The notes beneath the pieces are model-generated. The model had not been told where the DNA came from, searched no databases, and saw nothing but the letters and a program-made list of their open reading frames with translations. Positions 1 to 6,267 of a stretch of 13,480 bases of DNA are shown in pieces; within the stretch, counting starts at the first letter, position 1; every line of letters begins with the position of its first letter. Origin of the DNA: Gammaproteobacteria bacterium (GTDB lineage Bacteria > Pseudomonadota > Gammaproteobacteria > UBA6429); assembly GCA_003232015.1 (NCBI GenBank), contig QIKU01000161.1, positions 1-13,480 of the forward strand, read 5' to 3'. The translations under genes were made by a program, and so were the position numbers.

Positions 1-803
1 GTGGGTGCGGCAAGAAAGATGTTTTGCGCCAGGTTATCGGCTACTGGAATAAATTCCTCGGGCACCACTAACCAGCCTATTCGCCAGCCAGTCATTGAAA
101 AGTATTTTGAAAAACTGTTGATAATAAAAATATCATCTGAAAGTGATAAGGCGGTCGTTGGTGGCGAGTCATAAACCAGCCCCTGATAAATTTCATCCAC
201 TAACACCGCCATCTGTTTTTGTTCTGCAAACTCAATAATGTCCGCCAGTGACTTTTTCGGAATGCTTGTGCCGGTTGGATTGGAGGGGGATGCTAATAAT
301 ACGGCGGTTGTTTTATCGCTCCAATGTTGCTCAACCAGTTCTTTATTTAACTGGAACTGTGTACTCGCAGTAACATTAATAAGCTGGTTCCGGCCTTCTA
401 GCAAAGTTACAAAATTACGATTGCATGGGTAACCCGGATCGGCCATTAACACCGCCTGCCCTGGTTCAATAATCGCGGCCAGTGCGAGTAACAAAGCACC
501 GGATGCACCGGGCGTAACCACAATACGTTCGGGGGAAACGTTGACCTGAAACCTGTCCTGATAAAATTGTGCAATCGCTTCACGCAAGGCAGGCAAGCCC
601 ATCGGTGGCGTATAATGCACATCACCTTTACTAATAGCGGCAATGCCTGCATCCAGAATGGGTTGTGGGGTGTTAAAATCAGGTTCACCCACTTCCATAT
701 GGATAATGTGTTTACCTTGCGCCTCAAGTTCTTTCGCTCGTGCCAATAATTTCATGACATGAAACGGCTGTATCGCCTGTGCGCGTTTAGAAATAATTGC
801 CAT
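1..803 (-). CDS. Pyridoxal-phosphate class I/II aminotransferase, C-terminus cut by window edge
   Basis: Fold-type I PLP-dependent aminotransferase of the aspartate aminotransferase superfamily, expected to be cytosolic and to move an amino group between an amino acid and a 2-oxo acid. The first 267 residues are present; a family length near 390 means about 120 residues lie beyond the left edge. Visible landmarks are N175 in ASPSNPTG, D203 and Y206 in VDEIYQG, and the Schiff-base lysine K233 in NSFSKYFSMTGWRIGW. These positions match the Asn/Asp/Tyr/Lys set of class I-gamma aspartate aminotransferases almost one for one. The ATG at 803 is supported by an AAGGGA ribosome-binding sequence six bases upstream. 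The substrate-selecting C-terminal arginine is outside the window, so aspartate, alanine or another specificity cannot be chosen. It is divergent from the Fur-box operon. Confidence 0.92.
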   Translation of the reverse strand, partial: MAIISKRAQAIQPFHVMKLLARAKELEAQGKHIIHMEVGEPDFNTPQPILDAGIAAISKGDVHYTPPMGLPALREAIAQFYQDRFQVNVSPERIVVTPGASGALLLALAAIIEPGQAVLMADPGYPCNRNFVTLLEGRNQLINVTASTQFQLNKELVEQHWSDKTTAVLLASPSNPTGTSIPKKSLADIIEFAEQKQMAVLVDEIYQGLVYDSPPTTALSLSDDIFIINSFSKYFSMTGWRIGWLVVPEEFIPVADNLAQNIFLAAP

Positions 804-840
804 TGCTGTTCCCTTATTACCCCCTGTTTACTGTAACTAC

Positions 841-868
841 AATGTACTAAATAACGCTCCTATGGCAA
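841..868 (-). promoter_or_regulatory. Candidate promoter of the aminotransferase gene
   Basis: Read on the minus strand, TTGCCA (868-863) is followed after 16 bases by TACATT (846-841), about 37 bases before the ATG at 803. The -35 matches the sigma70 consensus at five of six positions, the -10 at four of six. This is pattern matching only. The other symmetric element in this gap is CCTCTC-C-GAGAGG at 911-923, for which I have no role. Confidence 0.3.
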
Positions 869-948
869 GGTAAATTGTTATACCTTCCCCTTCTATGCAT
901 CGATATTTTCCCTCTCCGAGAGGTCGATATAAATTATTAACTTTATTG

Positions 949-976
949 TTGACTTGGAGGCGAGAGCTGTTAATAT
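949..976 (+). promoter_or_regulatory. Sigma70-type promoter of the hemP operon
   Basis: TTGACT (949-954), a 16-base spacer and TAATAT (971-976) form a near-consensus sigma70 promoter. The predicted start near 983 falls inside the Fur-box-like repeat at 980-998, the usual arrangement for tight iron-dependent repression. The untranslated leader would be about 50 bases before the ATG at 1034. Confidence 0.55.
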
Positions 977-979
977 GCG

Positions 980-998
980 AATGAGAATGATTCTTATT
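980..998 (+). promoter_or_regulatory. Fur-box-like operator
   Basis: AATGAGAAT (980-988), one central G (989) and ATTCTTATT (990-998) make a 9-1-9 inverted repeat in which eight of nine pairs are complementary. This matches the 9-1-9 symmetry and GATAAT-like half-sites of known Fur boxes. It directly follows the -10 of a strong promoter and precedes a hemP gene, a classic Fur target. Fur binding itself is inferred. Confidence 0.65.
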
Positions 999-1033
999 TA
1001 GAAGTAGAACTTAAATAGAACCTGGGAGGGATA

Positions 1034-1237
1034 ATGAAATTACTACTTGATGCCTGGTTTGAACGAAACAATGGCCAATTACGCATTATAGATCAGTATA
1101 GCGGCCAGGAAGTGATTGCCTGGGACAAAGCAACCGTACAAAAAGCGTTGGACTCCGGGCTAATTTGCTCTGAGGACTTCAAACAGCAACCTTCTGACCA
1201 GGAATTCCTGGAACTGGCTGCCTGTTTAGGTATTTAA
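1034..1237 (+). CDS. Small conserved-looking protein, first gene of the hemP operon
   Basis: A 67-residue, probably cytosolic protein without signal peptide or membrane segment. I cannot assign a family. The start is well supported by GGGAGGG a few bases before the ATG and by the promoter and Fur-like box upstream. The N-terminal half looks like beta strands (LLLDAWFE, QLRIID). The C-terminal half holds a helix and the motif LDSGLICSEDFK (residues 39-50), with cysteines at 45 and 64. The same L-x-x-G-x-x-C-x-x-D-F pattern recurs in the last gene of this cluster (2847-3140), so the two are probably related. HemP begins 42 bases downstream. A role in iron or haem handling is inferred from context only. 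Confidence 0.75.
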   Translation: MKLLLDAWFERNNGQLRIIDQYSGQEVIAWDKATVQKALDSGLICSEDFKQQPSDQEFLELAACLGI

Positions 1238-1279
1238 GCTGGCAATATCTCTCTTTCCTTAAATTTAATGACGGTAACC

Positions 1280-1447
1280 ATGACTAATAAAATAACAACC
1301 GAACCCAGTAAGCCAGCGCAGGCAGCTGATAACCAATATAACAGCGAGGATCTGTTTCGCGGCCAACAGGAAATCATGATAGAACATGAGGATTGTCAAT
1401 ACCGGTTACGGATTACCCGCCAGAACAAACTAATTTTGACCAAATAA
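1280..1447 (+). CDS. hemP: Hemin uptake protein HemP
   Basis: A 55-residue protein of the HemP family. The signature is clear: residues 22-28 SEDLFRG, then ITIEH-like strand residues 32-36 (IMIEH), then YRLRITRQNKLILTK (residues 41-55), which ends the protein exactly as in the family. HemP is found in Fur-controlled haem-uptake loci of proteobacteria; in some bacteria it acts as a regulator or accessory factor for expression of the haem receptor, and the exact mechanism is not settled. There is no signal peptide. The start is uncertain: an in-frame ATG at 1268 would add four residues, and neither start has a strong ribosome-binding site, so translation may be coupled to the gene ending at 1237. 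No haem receptor or TonB gene lies in the window. Confidence 0.88.
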   Translation: MTNKITTEPSKPAQAADNQYNSEDLFRGQQEIMIEHEDCQYRLRITRQNKLILTK

Positions 1448-1545
1448 TAATAACTTTATAAGAAGCACACAGCCAGCCAACCCATGCCTCCCATCAAAGG
1501 TAGCCAGCCACTCATTTAAAACGACGGCCTGGACACTTGTAAACC

Positions 1546-1552
1546 AAGGAGG
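1546..1552 (+). promoter_or_regulatory. Ribosome-binding site fixing the DUF2325 gene start
   Basis: A full-consensus AAGGAGG stands five bases before the ATG at 1558. An in-frame TTG at 1555 directly precedes that ATG, but the spacing favours the ATG. The strong site suggests independent, efficient translation despite the 110-base gap after hemP. Confidence 0.7.
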
Positions 1553-1557
1553 TTTTG

Positions 1558-2847
1558 ATGCCAGCAAAACAGACAATACTCAGCGAAGGTAAACCGGAAA
1601 CACTGCCATTAAAATGTGCATGTTATGATGTGGCCGCTAAAAAAACTTCGACTCGGCAACGCAGGAAACTCTGGGATCTTCAGCCCCGGTTTCACTGCAG
1701 TGTGATTGGAACCTGCCTTACTCCAGGCGAATTACGGCAGCTTTGTCGCAAAACCAATGTTGTTATTGATGCAACGGTGAGTGATTACGAGCTGCATAGT
1801 AGTTTTGTGAACATCGCCGAGGAGTCGGCCTACCCGTCCCGCTTACTGCACAAGCACCTGGACAACAAATACAAACGCAGTATCCAGCAAAGCCGAAAAA
1901 TACAGTCCAGTAGCGCACTTCGGCAACACTGGCTGGATGCGATAAAAAAGGGCGACGTTGCGGGTGTATTCTGGGCGTTGGTTACCCATCCCGGCATTAA
2001 AAATAAACTGCTGGACCAAATTTATGGCGACATTCATATGCTATCGCATCTGGCCGGTGCTTCAACCCGTATCAACATGCAGACTTTGACCCTGCAATCC
2101 CGGCAAGTTAAAAACCTTGAAGCACAGCTGGTAAAAATGCGTCAGGACAAAAAACGTATGATGCAAGACAGGGAACAAACTATTCAGGCAATGTCTGTAC
2201 GCTTGACACAGGCACTCGCTTCAGAGCAGCGTTTGCAACAAACCGAGCAACGTCTGATTCAGCTCGAAAGCAGCAGCGAACTAGTCAAACTACACGAACA
2301 GCTCAAAACACTTTCATCTGAATTGAACACATCGCAGGTGCAAAAAGAACGTAACGAGAATGCCGCTAAGGAGTGGCAACAATTGGCGCTTTCTAGTGAA
2401 GATCGAAATTTAAGACTGGAACAGAAGTTTGTAGATAGCCAACAGGAACGTGATGCACTGGAGGCCTTGTTAACACGCTTTCTTTCCGGCGCATGTCAGG
2501 ATGCCTGCCCGGCTGAAAATGGAAAAACCGAGCTGAATCTCGATTTATGTAATCGTTGCATCCTCTATGTTGGCGGCCGCTCAAACCAAAAGAGCCACTT
2601 TCGTGTACTGGTAGAACGCTACAATGGACGGTTTATGCACCACGATGGTGGCCGCGAAGACAGCCGCCACCACCTCAGCTCGATTTTACCGCGCGCCGAT
2701 GCCGTTTTGTGCCCGCTGGACTGTATCAGCCATGATGCAGTACGCCGAATAAAGCAGTTTTGTAACCGCCACGGTAAACCACTGATTATGTTACCGCGCG
2801 GCAGCCTTTCCGCCTTTGCTCAGGGCCTAACCAGAGTAGCCAGCTAA
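1558..2847 (+). CDS. Coiled-coil DUF2325 domain protein
   Basis: A 429-residue soluble protein in three parts. Residues 1-165 are an N-terminal domain containing CACYD (20-24) and GTCLTPGELRQLCRK (51-65). Residues about 172-307 are a long Gln/Glu/Lys/Arg-rich coiled coil. The C-terminal 95 residues are a DUF2325 domain that starts ILYVGGRSNQKSHFR and continues through FMHHDGG, RHHLSSILPRADAV and CPLDCISHDA. The last domain is rich in His and Cys (HHDGG, SRHHL, CPLDCISH), which could bind metal or haem, but no biochemical function is known to me for the family. The gene sits between hemP and a Cys-rich small protein, and its stop overlaps the next start (TAATG). An iron-related or redox-sensing role is inferred from context. 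The ATG at 1558 is chosen over the adjacent TTG because of its AAGGAGG site. Confidence 0.87.
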   Translation: MPAKQTILSEGKPETLPLKCACYDVAAKKTSTRQRRKLWDLQPRFHCSVIGTCLTPGELRQLCRKTNVVIDATVSDYELHSSFVNIAEESAYPSRLLHKHLDNKYKRSIQQSRKIQSSSALRQHWLDAIKKGDVAGVFWALVTHPGIKNKLLDQIYGDIHMLSHLAGASTRINMQTLTLQSRQVKNLEAQLVKMRQDKKRMMQDREQTIQAMSVRLTQALASEQRLQQTEQRLIQLESSSELVKLHEQLKTLSSELNTSQVQKERNENAAKEWQQLALSSEDRNLRLEQKFVDSQQERDALEALLTRFLSGACQDACPAENGKTELNLDLCNRCILYVGGRSNQKSHFRVLVERYNGRFMHHDGGREDSRHHLSSILPRADAVLCPLDCISHDAVRRIKQFCNRHGKPLIMLPRGSLSAFAQGLTRVAS

Positions 2848-3140
2848 TGAACCGTGAGCATTCCGCAGCCACATGGCAAACTCTACCCTGCCGTTCCGAG
2901 GACAAGCAAACACGCAGTCTGAACAAAAAAACAGAATTAATCCGTCTGGAAATCAACGCCAACAAACTGCGCCAGCTACTCAATACAGGCGCACTTTGTG
3001 CGGCAGACTTTCGTTGCCTGGACTGCAAATCAAAACAGTGCATATGGCAAATTTGTCTGGCCGGCTGCATCCACCTTGAATCTAAAAAATCAGCATCCCT
3101 GCAAAATTCACCGTTGCCGGCTATTGTGAAAAAAGACTAA
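2847..3140 (+). CDS. Small cysteine-rich protein, last gene of the hemP operon
   Basis: A 97-residue protein starting at an ATG that overlaps the DUF2325 stop by one base (TAATG), so translation is probably coupled. Residues 1-30 and 78-97 look disordered and charged. The core, residues 31-75, has a helix (LIRLEINANKLRQLL) and then six cysteines at 51, 57, 60, 65, 70 and 74 (spacings 5, 2, 4, 4 and 3). The CxxC at 57-60 and the spacing suggest metal or Fe-S binding, or disulfides. There is no signal peptide, so a reduced cytosolic metal site is more likely. Its LLNTGALCAADFRC matches the LDSGLICSEDFK region of the operon's first protein. I cannot name the family. A shadow frame at 2873-3079 is not favoured because it lacks the coupled start and the motif. 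Confidence 0.75.
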   Translation: MNREHSAATWQTLPCRSEDKQTRSLNKKTELIRLEINANKLRQLLNTGALCAADFRCLDCKSKQCIWQICLAGCIHLESKKSASLQNSPLPAIVKKD

Positions 3141-3187
3141 AATAATGTCCAGCACTGACACGCCCGGCAGCTTGCTCTACAGGTATT

Positions 3188-3961
3188 TTATGCTGCAAAT
3201 AATTTTGTTAGCTCATCCACCGAAATAAAAGTGGCATCACCAATGTCACCGGCAATGCACTGACAAGCATCGTCTGGCTCACCTAAATGATCCAGCACCA
3301 CTGCGGCTCCCGTAAAGTCATGTTCCTCAGTATAATGATTTTGCGTGATCACGGTTTTTAAATTTGCGCCCAGTGACGACTGAATACCGTTTGATGAGTC
3401 TTCAAAAGCCATGCAGTCTTCTGCTGTTAAATTCATTTGTTCTAACACATAGTTATAAATATCGGCGGCGGGTTTTTTCTTTGGCACAATATCGCCTGCG
3501 GCTATCACTTCAAACCAGCCAGTTGATTCTTTACCCAGGGTGCTTTCTAATAAGCGGGTTACATTGGCCGGCGTTGTTGTGGTTGCAATGGCCAAACGAA
3601 AACCCTGCTCACGCATTTCCAGCAATAAGCGTTTTACACCGGTGCGTAGCGGTATTGCACCTTCAGCTAATAACTCCGTATAAAAATATGTTTTACGGGC
3701 ATGCAGTGTTTTAATTAAATTGTCCAATGTACCGGCTTGTTGTTGCTGTTTTAAAAAGCCAGGGTGCTGCAAACTTAAAAAATGGTGGATGCGTTCTTTG
3801 CCGCCGGTGACCGATAATAACTCACCATACTCGTCGACCGACCAGTGCCAATCCAGTTCTGCTTCTTCAAAAGCACGATTAAATGCCACCCGATGACCGT
3901 CTTTTTCGGTATCGGCGAGCGTACCATCCACATCAAAAATAAATGCTTTTAACTTCGACAT
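3188..3961 (-). CDS. cbbY: HAD-superfamily phosphatase, CbbY type
   Basis: A 257-residue HAD subfamily IA hydrolase, the usual length for CbbY. Motif I is DVDGTLADTE with nucleophile D10 and general acid D12. The cap region carries GGKERI (residues 53-58), the substrate-specificity signature of CbbY proteins. Motif II is in IATTTTPANV (near T127-T130), motif III is the lysine in VPKKKPAADIY (161-163), and motif IV is FEDSSNG (E187, D188). Characterised CbbY proteins dephosphorylate xylulose-1,5-bisphosphate, an inhibitory by-product of Rubisco. That role is known for the family and inferred here, since no Calvin-cycle gene is visible. A related sugar-phosphate phosphatase or phosphoglycolate phosphatase is the alternative. 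It is convergent with the hemP operon, and no clear terminator lies in the 47-base gap. Confidence 0.86.
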   Translation of the reverse strand: MSKLKAFIFDVDGTLADTEKDGHRVAFNRAFEEAELDWHWSVDEYGELLSVTGGKERIHHFLSLQHPGFLKQQQQAGTLDNLIKTLHARKTYFYTELLAEGAIPLRTGVKRLLLEMREQGFRLAIATTTTPANVTRLLESTLGKESTGWFEVIAAGDIVPKKKPAADIYNYVLEQMNLTAEDCMAFEDSSNGIQSSLGANLKTVITQNHYTEEHDFTGAAVVLDHLGEPDDACQCIAGDIGDATFISVDELTKLFAA

Positions 3962-4082
3962 TCCTAAAACCTCACTTTAAATCCCAAAAACAATAAAACC
4001 GGATTATCTCATTAAATACAACAAGTTACATAAAATCGGCTGATTTATTTTACAGATAGTTAAACTATATTTGTTGTTTTTG

Positions 4083-4111
4083 TTGCGTTAAATAGCACTT
4101 TCTGGTATTAA
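4083..4111 (+). promoter_or_regulatory. Weak candidate promoter upstream of dksA
   Basis: TTGCGT (4083-4088), 17 bases, then TATTAA (4106-4111) could serve as a promoter 80 bases before dksA. Immediately downstream is an inverted repeat, AAAAGCA (4110-4116) with TGCTTTT (4124-4130) around a seven-base loop, which would form a weak hairpin in the leader. The rest of the 229-base divergent gap is AT-rich with no other structure I can support. dksA has a TTGGAG ribosome site ten bases before its ATG. Confidence 0.25.
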
Positions 4112-4190
4112 AAGCATCGATTTTGCTTTTGTACCCACCTTAATGGCAATATAAAGCTTAAGTATTTTTAAATGTTGGAGAATTTGTCGC

Positions 4191-4877
4191 ATGGCAGTGA
4201 AGAAGAAAACAACCAGGAAAAAAGCCGCTAAAAAGAAAGTTGCTAAGAAAAAAACAGTGTCCAGGAAAAAAACGGCGACAAAGAAAACACCGGCTAAAAA
4301 AGTAGCTAAAAAGAAAACAGTCGCAAAGAAAAAAACCGCCAGGAAAAAAGTGACTGCTAAAAAAATGCCTGTGAAGAAAAAAACAACAGCAAAGAAAAAA
4401 CCAGTAAAAAAAGTAGCTAAAAAGAAAACACCGGCAAAGAAAAGATCAACTCGCCGCGGTTCAGTCGATGAGGTTCATAGTTTTACACCTTATAAAATAA
4501 GCAAAGGTGAAGACTACATGAATGAAGAACAAACCGAGCATTTCCAGGAAATTTTGAATGAATGGAAGCAGGGTTTAATGCAGGAAGTGGATCGAACCGT
4601 TCACCATATGCAGGACGAAGCAGCTAATTTCCCTGACCCAAATGACCGCGCTAGTCAGGAGTCTGAATTTGCAATGGAGTTACGCACCCGGGATCGTGAA
4701 CGTAAGCTGATTAAGAAAATCGATGAGTCACTTGCGAATTTAGAAAGTGGCGACTACGGTTATTGTGATGAATGCGGTATTGAAATTGGTATTCGCCGCC
4801 TGGAAGCACGCCCCACGGCTAGCCTGTGCATCGATTGCAAAAGCCTGGAAGAAATTCGCGAACGTCAACGCGGCTAA
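4191..4877 (+). CDS. dksA: DksA RNA polymerase regulator with lysine-rich histone H1-like N-terminal extension
   Basis: A 228-residue protein; E. coli DksA has 151. The C-terminal part, from about residue 98, is a canonical Dks[11 protein letters not shown], the coiled coil [22 protein letters not shown] with tip aspartates D149 and D152 (D71 and D74 in E. coli), and the zinc finger C192-x2-C195 with C213-x2-C216 around [12 protein letters not shown]. DksA enters the RNA polymerase secondary channel and works with ppGpp to reset transcription. All residues needed for this are present. The first 90 residues are different: 40 lysines and 6 arginines in AKKK, KKT and KKV repeats without acidic residues, like the tails of AlgP and bacterial histone H1-like proteins. 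The tail probably binds nucleic acid or crowds around DNA (inference). The frame is continuous, so this is a genuine fusion. Confidence 0.93.
   Translation: MAVKKKTTRKKAAKKKVAKKKTVSRKKTATKKTPAKKVAKKKTVAKKKTARKKVTAKKMPVKKKTTAKKKPVKKVAKKKTPAKKRSTRRGSVDEVHSFTPYKISKGEDYMNEEQTEHFQEILNEWKQGLMQEVDRTVHHMQDEAANFPDPNDRASQESEFAMELRTRDRERKLIKKIDESLANLESGDYGYCDECGIEIGIRRLEARPTASLCIDCKSLEEIRERQRG
4200..4445 (+). repeat. Degenerate in-frame repeats coding for the AKKK tail of DksA
   Basis: This purine-rich stretch is built of short degenerate units of the AAGAAAAC/GCTAAAAA type. A 24-base block around GTAGCTAAAAAG occurs at 4296-4319 and again at 4407-4430, 111 bases apart, exactly 37 codons. A second shared block, AAGAAAACACCGGC, occurs at 4281-4294 and 4422-4435. 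Such in-frame DNA repeats can expand or contract by slippage or recombination, so tail length may vary between strains. Confidence 0.6.
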
Positions 4878-4878
4878 C

Positions 4879-5208
4879 TTATCCTGTTCCCAACTTTAAG
4901 CTGACTTTGAGTGCCCGATCGCCCACCCGGCGGTCGGTCATTATTTGCAGTTTATTTCCTTTGGCAAAGCCCATTACAAAATCATACATTTCCGGGTTCT
5001 TTGTCGACAAGCCCCGCGCAACGACCAGACATTTCTCGCCGTTAATCATGCACGGTTGTACCGACTCATTGTATTTTAAACGTTGATCCTTGCCAAAACT
5101 GGCGAGTGTGGATGACAATCTTTCAATCCAGTCACTTGGGCGCAATTTTGCGCCATCTTCTTTTATACCTTTAATGACGTGGACTTCCCCATTAAGTGCG
5201 TCTGACAC
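4879..5208 (-). CDS. DUF3579 family protein
   Basis: A 109-residue soluble protein of the DUF3579 family, recognised by the central block GAKLRPSDWIERLSSTLASF, the following QRLKYNESVQP and the C-terminal MYDFVMGFAKGNKLQI. The function is unknown. The family is small, proteobacterial and usually about 100 residues, which fits the chosen start. A GTG at 5208 has GGAGGG six bases upstream. An in-frame ATG at 5256 would add 16 residues and lacks a ribosome site, so the GTG is preferred. The gene runs antisense between dksA and gluQ: its stop is one base from the dksA stop, leaving no room for a separate terminator. Confidence 0.86.
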   Translation of the reverse strand: MSDALNGEVHVIKGIKEDGAKLRPSDWIERLSSTLASFGKDQRLKYNESVQPCMINGEKCLVVARGLSTKNPEMYDFVMGFAKGNKLQIMTDRRVGDRALKVSLKLGTG

Positions 5209-5214
5209 AATAAA

Positions 5215-5220
5215 CCCTCC
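5215..5220 (-). promoter_or_regulatory. Ribosome-binding site supporting a GTG start for DUF3579
   Basis: On the minus strand GGAGGG is followed by six bases (TTTATT) and GTG. This is the only good ribosome-binding site near the gene start and moves the start 48 bases inside the longest open frame. Confidence 0.7.
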
Positions 5221-5313
5221 AAAATTCTTATACTTATATAACGGACAATGCGACAATAAACTTTAGATTTTCAGTTGTTTAATCGCCGCAAAAACACAGG
5301 CCAAAATACGATA

Positions 5314-6225
5314 ATGCCAGCACCAATCCATAAAAAAGCCTATCGTGGCCGTTTTGCACCCTCCCCCTCCGGCCCGTTGCACTTTGGGTCACTGCTTGCC
5401 GCCACAGCAAGCTATCTGCAGGCCAGGCAGCAACAGGGCGAATGGTGGTTACGGATAGAAGATATTGACCCACCACGCGAGATAACCGGCGCCAGCCAGC
5501 GAATCATCGACACCCTGACGCTTTACGGGTTTGAATGGGATAACCTGAGTTACCAGAGTGAAAGACTCGGTCTTTACCAACGCTATCTTGAAAAACTACA
5601 GCAAAGCAGTCTGACTTATCCCTGCGGCTGTTCGCGTAAAGGAATTATCCAATTCAACCAGCAACAATCAAAACCAGCCGGGCTTTACCCCGGTACCTGC
5701 CGGCAGGGGCTAAACGGCAAGCCCGCTCGTGCTATCCGCATTAAAGTAACCGAACCCGAGCAGACCCTTCACGATGCCATTCAGGGCACACAAACAAACG
5801 ATTTATCTCAGATAAGCGGTGATTTTATTATTAAGCGCGCCGATGGGCTTTTTTCTTACCAACTAGCGGTTGCCGTCGACGACAGCACTCAGGAAATGAC
5901 TCAAATCGTGCGTGGCTACGACTTGCACGAGTCCAGTTTTTGCCAGCAATACATTCAGAAATCGCTTGGCTTGCACTCCCCCGACTACGCCCATATTCCT
6001 GTTGCCGTTGCCCCAGACGGAATAAAATTAAGCAAGCAATCCGCTGCGCAAGATATCGCAACCGAATCCCCCCAGCAAATATTGTGGCTGGCACTGGATG
6101 TTTTAGGCCAGCAACCACCAGTAAACCTTAAAAAGCAAAACTTAAAACAGCTATGGCAGTGGGGGTTTACAAACTGGAATTTAAACAAAGTACCACAAAA
6201 GCAATCGGTTTTAAGCCCTCTTTAA
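5314..6225 (+). CDS. gluQ: Glutamyl-Q tRNA(Asp) synthetase
   Basis: A 303-residue paralogue of the glutamyl-tRNA synthetase catalytic domain without an anticodon-binding domain (E. coli GluQRS has 308). It activates glutamate and attaches it to queuosine at position 34 of tRNA(Asp). Visible motifs: GRFAPSPSGPLHFGSL with the HIGH-like HFGS at 23-26; RIEDIDPPRE; the zinc site C104-x-C106, Y125 and C129; VRGYDL; and the KMSKS-like KLSKQ (238-242). The ATG at 5314 is chosen because the open frame upstream only offers a TTG at 5275 with no ribosome site, and the family begins a few residues before GRFAPSPSG. A weak ACAGG lies 13 bases upstream. In E. coli gluQ directly follows dksA; here DUF3579 separates them on the opposite strand. 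Confidence 0.93.
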   Translation: MPAPIHKKAYRGRFAPSPSGPLHFGSLLAATASYLQARQQQGEWWLRIEDIDPPREITGASQRIIDTLTLYGFEWDNLSYQSERLGLYQRYLEKLQQSSLTYPCGCSRKGIIQFNQQQSKPAGLYPGTCRQGLNGKPARAIRIKVTEPEQTLHDAIQGTQTNDLSQISGDFIIKRADGLFSYQLAVAVDDSTQEMTQIVRGYDLHESSFCQQYIQKSLGLHSPDYAHIPVAVAPDGIKLSKQSAAQDIATESPQQILWLALDVLGQQPPVNLKKQNLKQLWQWGFTNWNLNKVPQKQSVLSPL

Positions 6226-6267
6226 GACAAAAATATTAACAAACTAAAGCCAACGTATAGCATCCCT

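Noticed and set aside
446..727. 93-codon minus-strand open frame
   Set aside because: It lies inside the aminotransferase in another frame of the same strand. The aminotransferase frame has the PLP motifs and is continuous to the window edge.
911..923. CCTCTC-C-GAGAGG inverted repeat as a terminator
   Set aside because: It has no following T-run and lies between divergent genes, where no transcript should end. The one-base loop cannot form a normal hairpin.
1436..1462. TTGACC and TATAAG near the end of hemP as a second promoter for DUF2325
   Set aside because: The spacer is only 15 bases and the -35 lies in hemP codons. Not strong enough to list.
2786..3070. 94-codon minus-strand open frame opposite the Cys-rich gene
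   Set aside because: The plus-strand frame has a TAATG-coupled start and a motif shared with another protein of the cluster. The minus frame has neither a ribosome site nor a recognisable domain.
3364..3714. 116-codon plus-strand open frame
   Set aside because: It is antisense to the CbbY-like phosphatase, whose four HAD motifs are intact on the minus strand.
4200..4445. Lysine-rich tail of DksA as a frameshift or assembly artefact
   Set aside because: The frame is uninterrupted into the DksA core, the codons are regular, and the start has its own ribosome-binding site.
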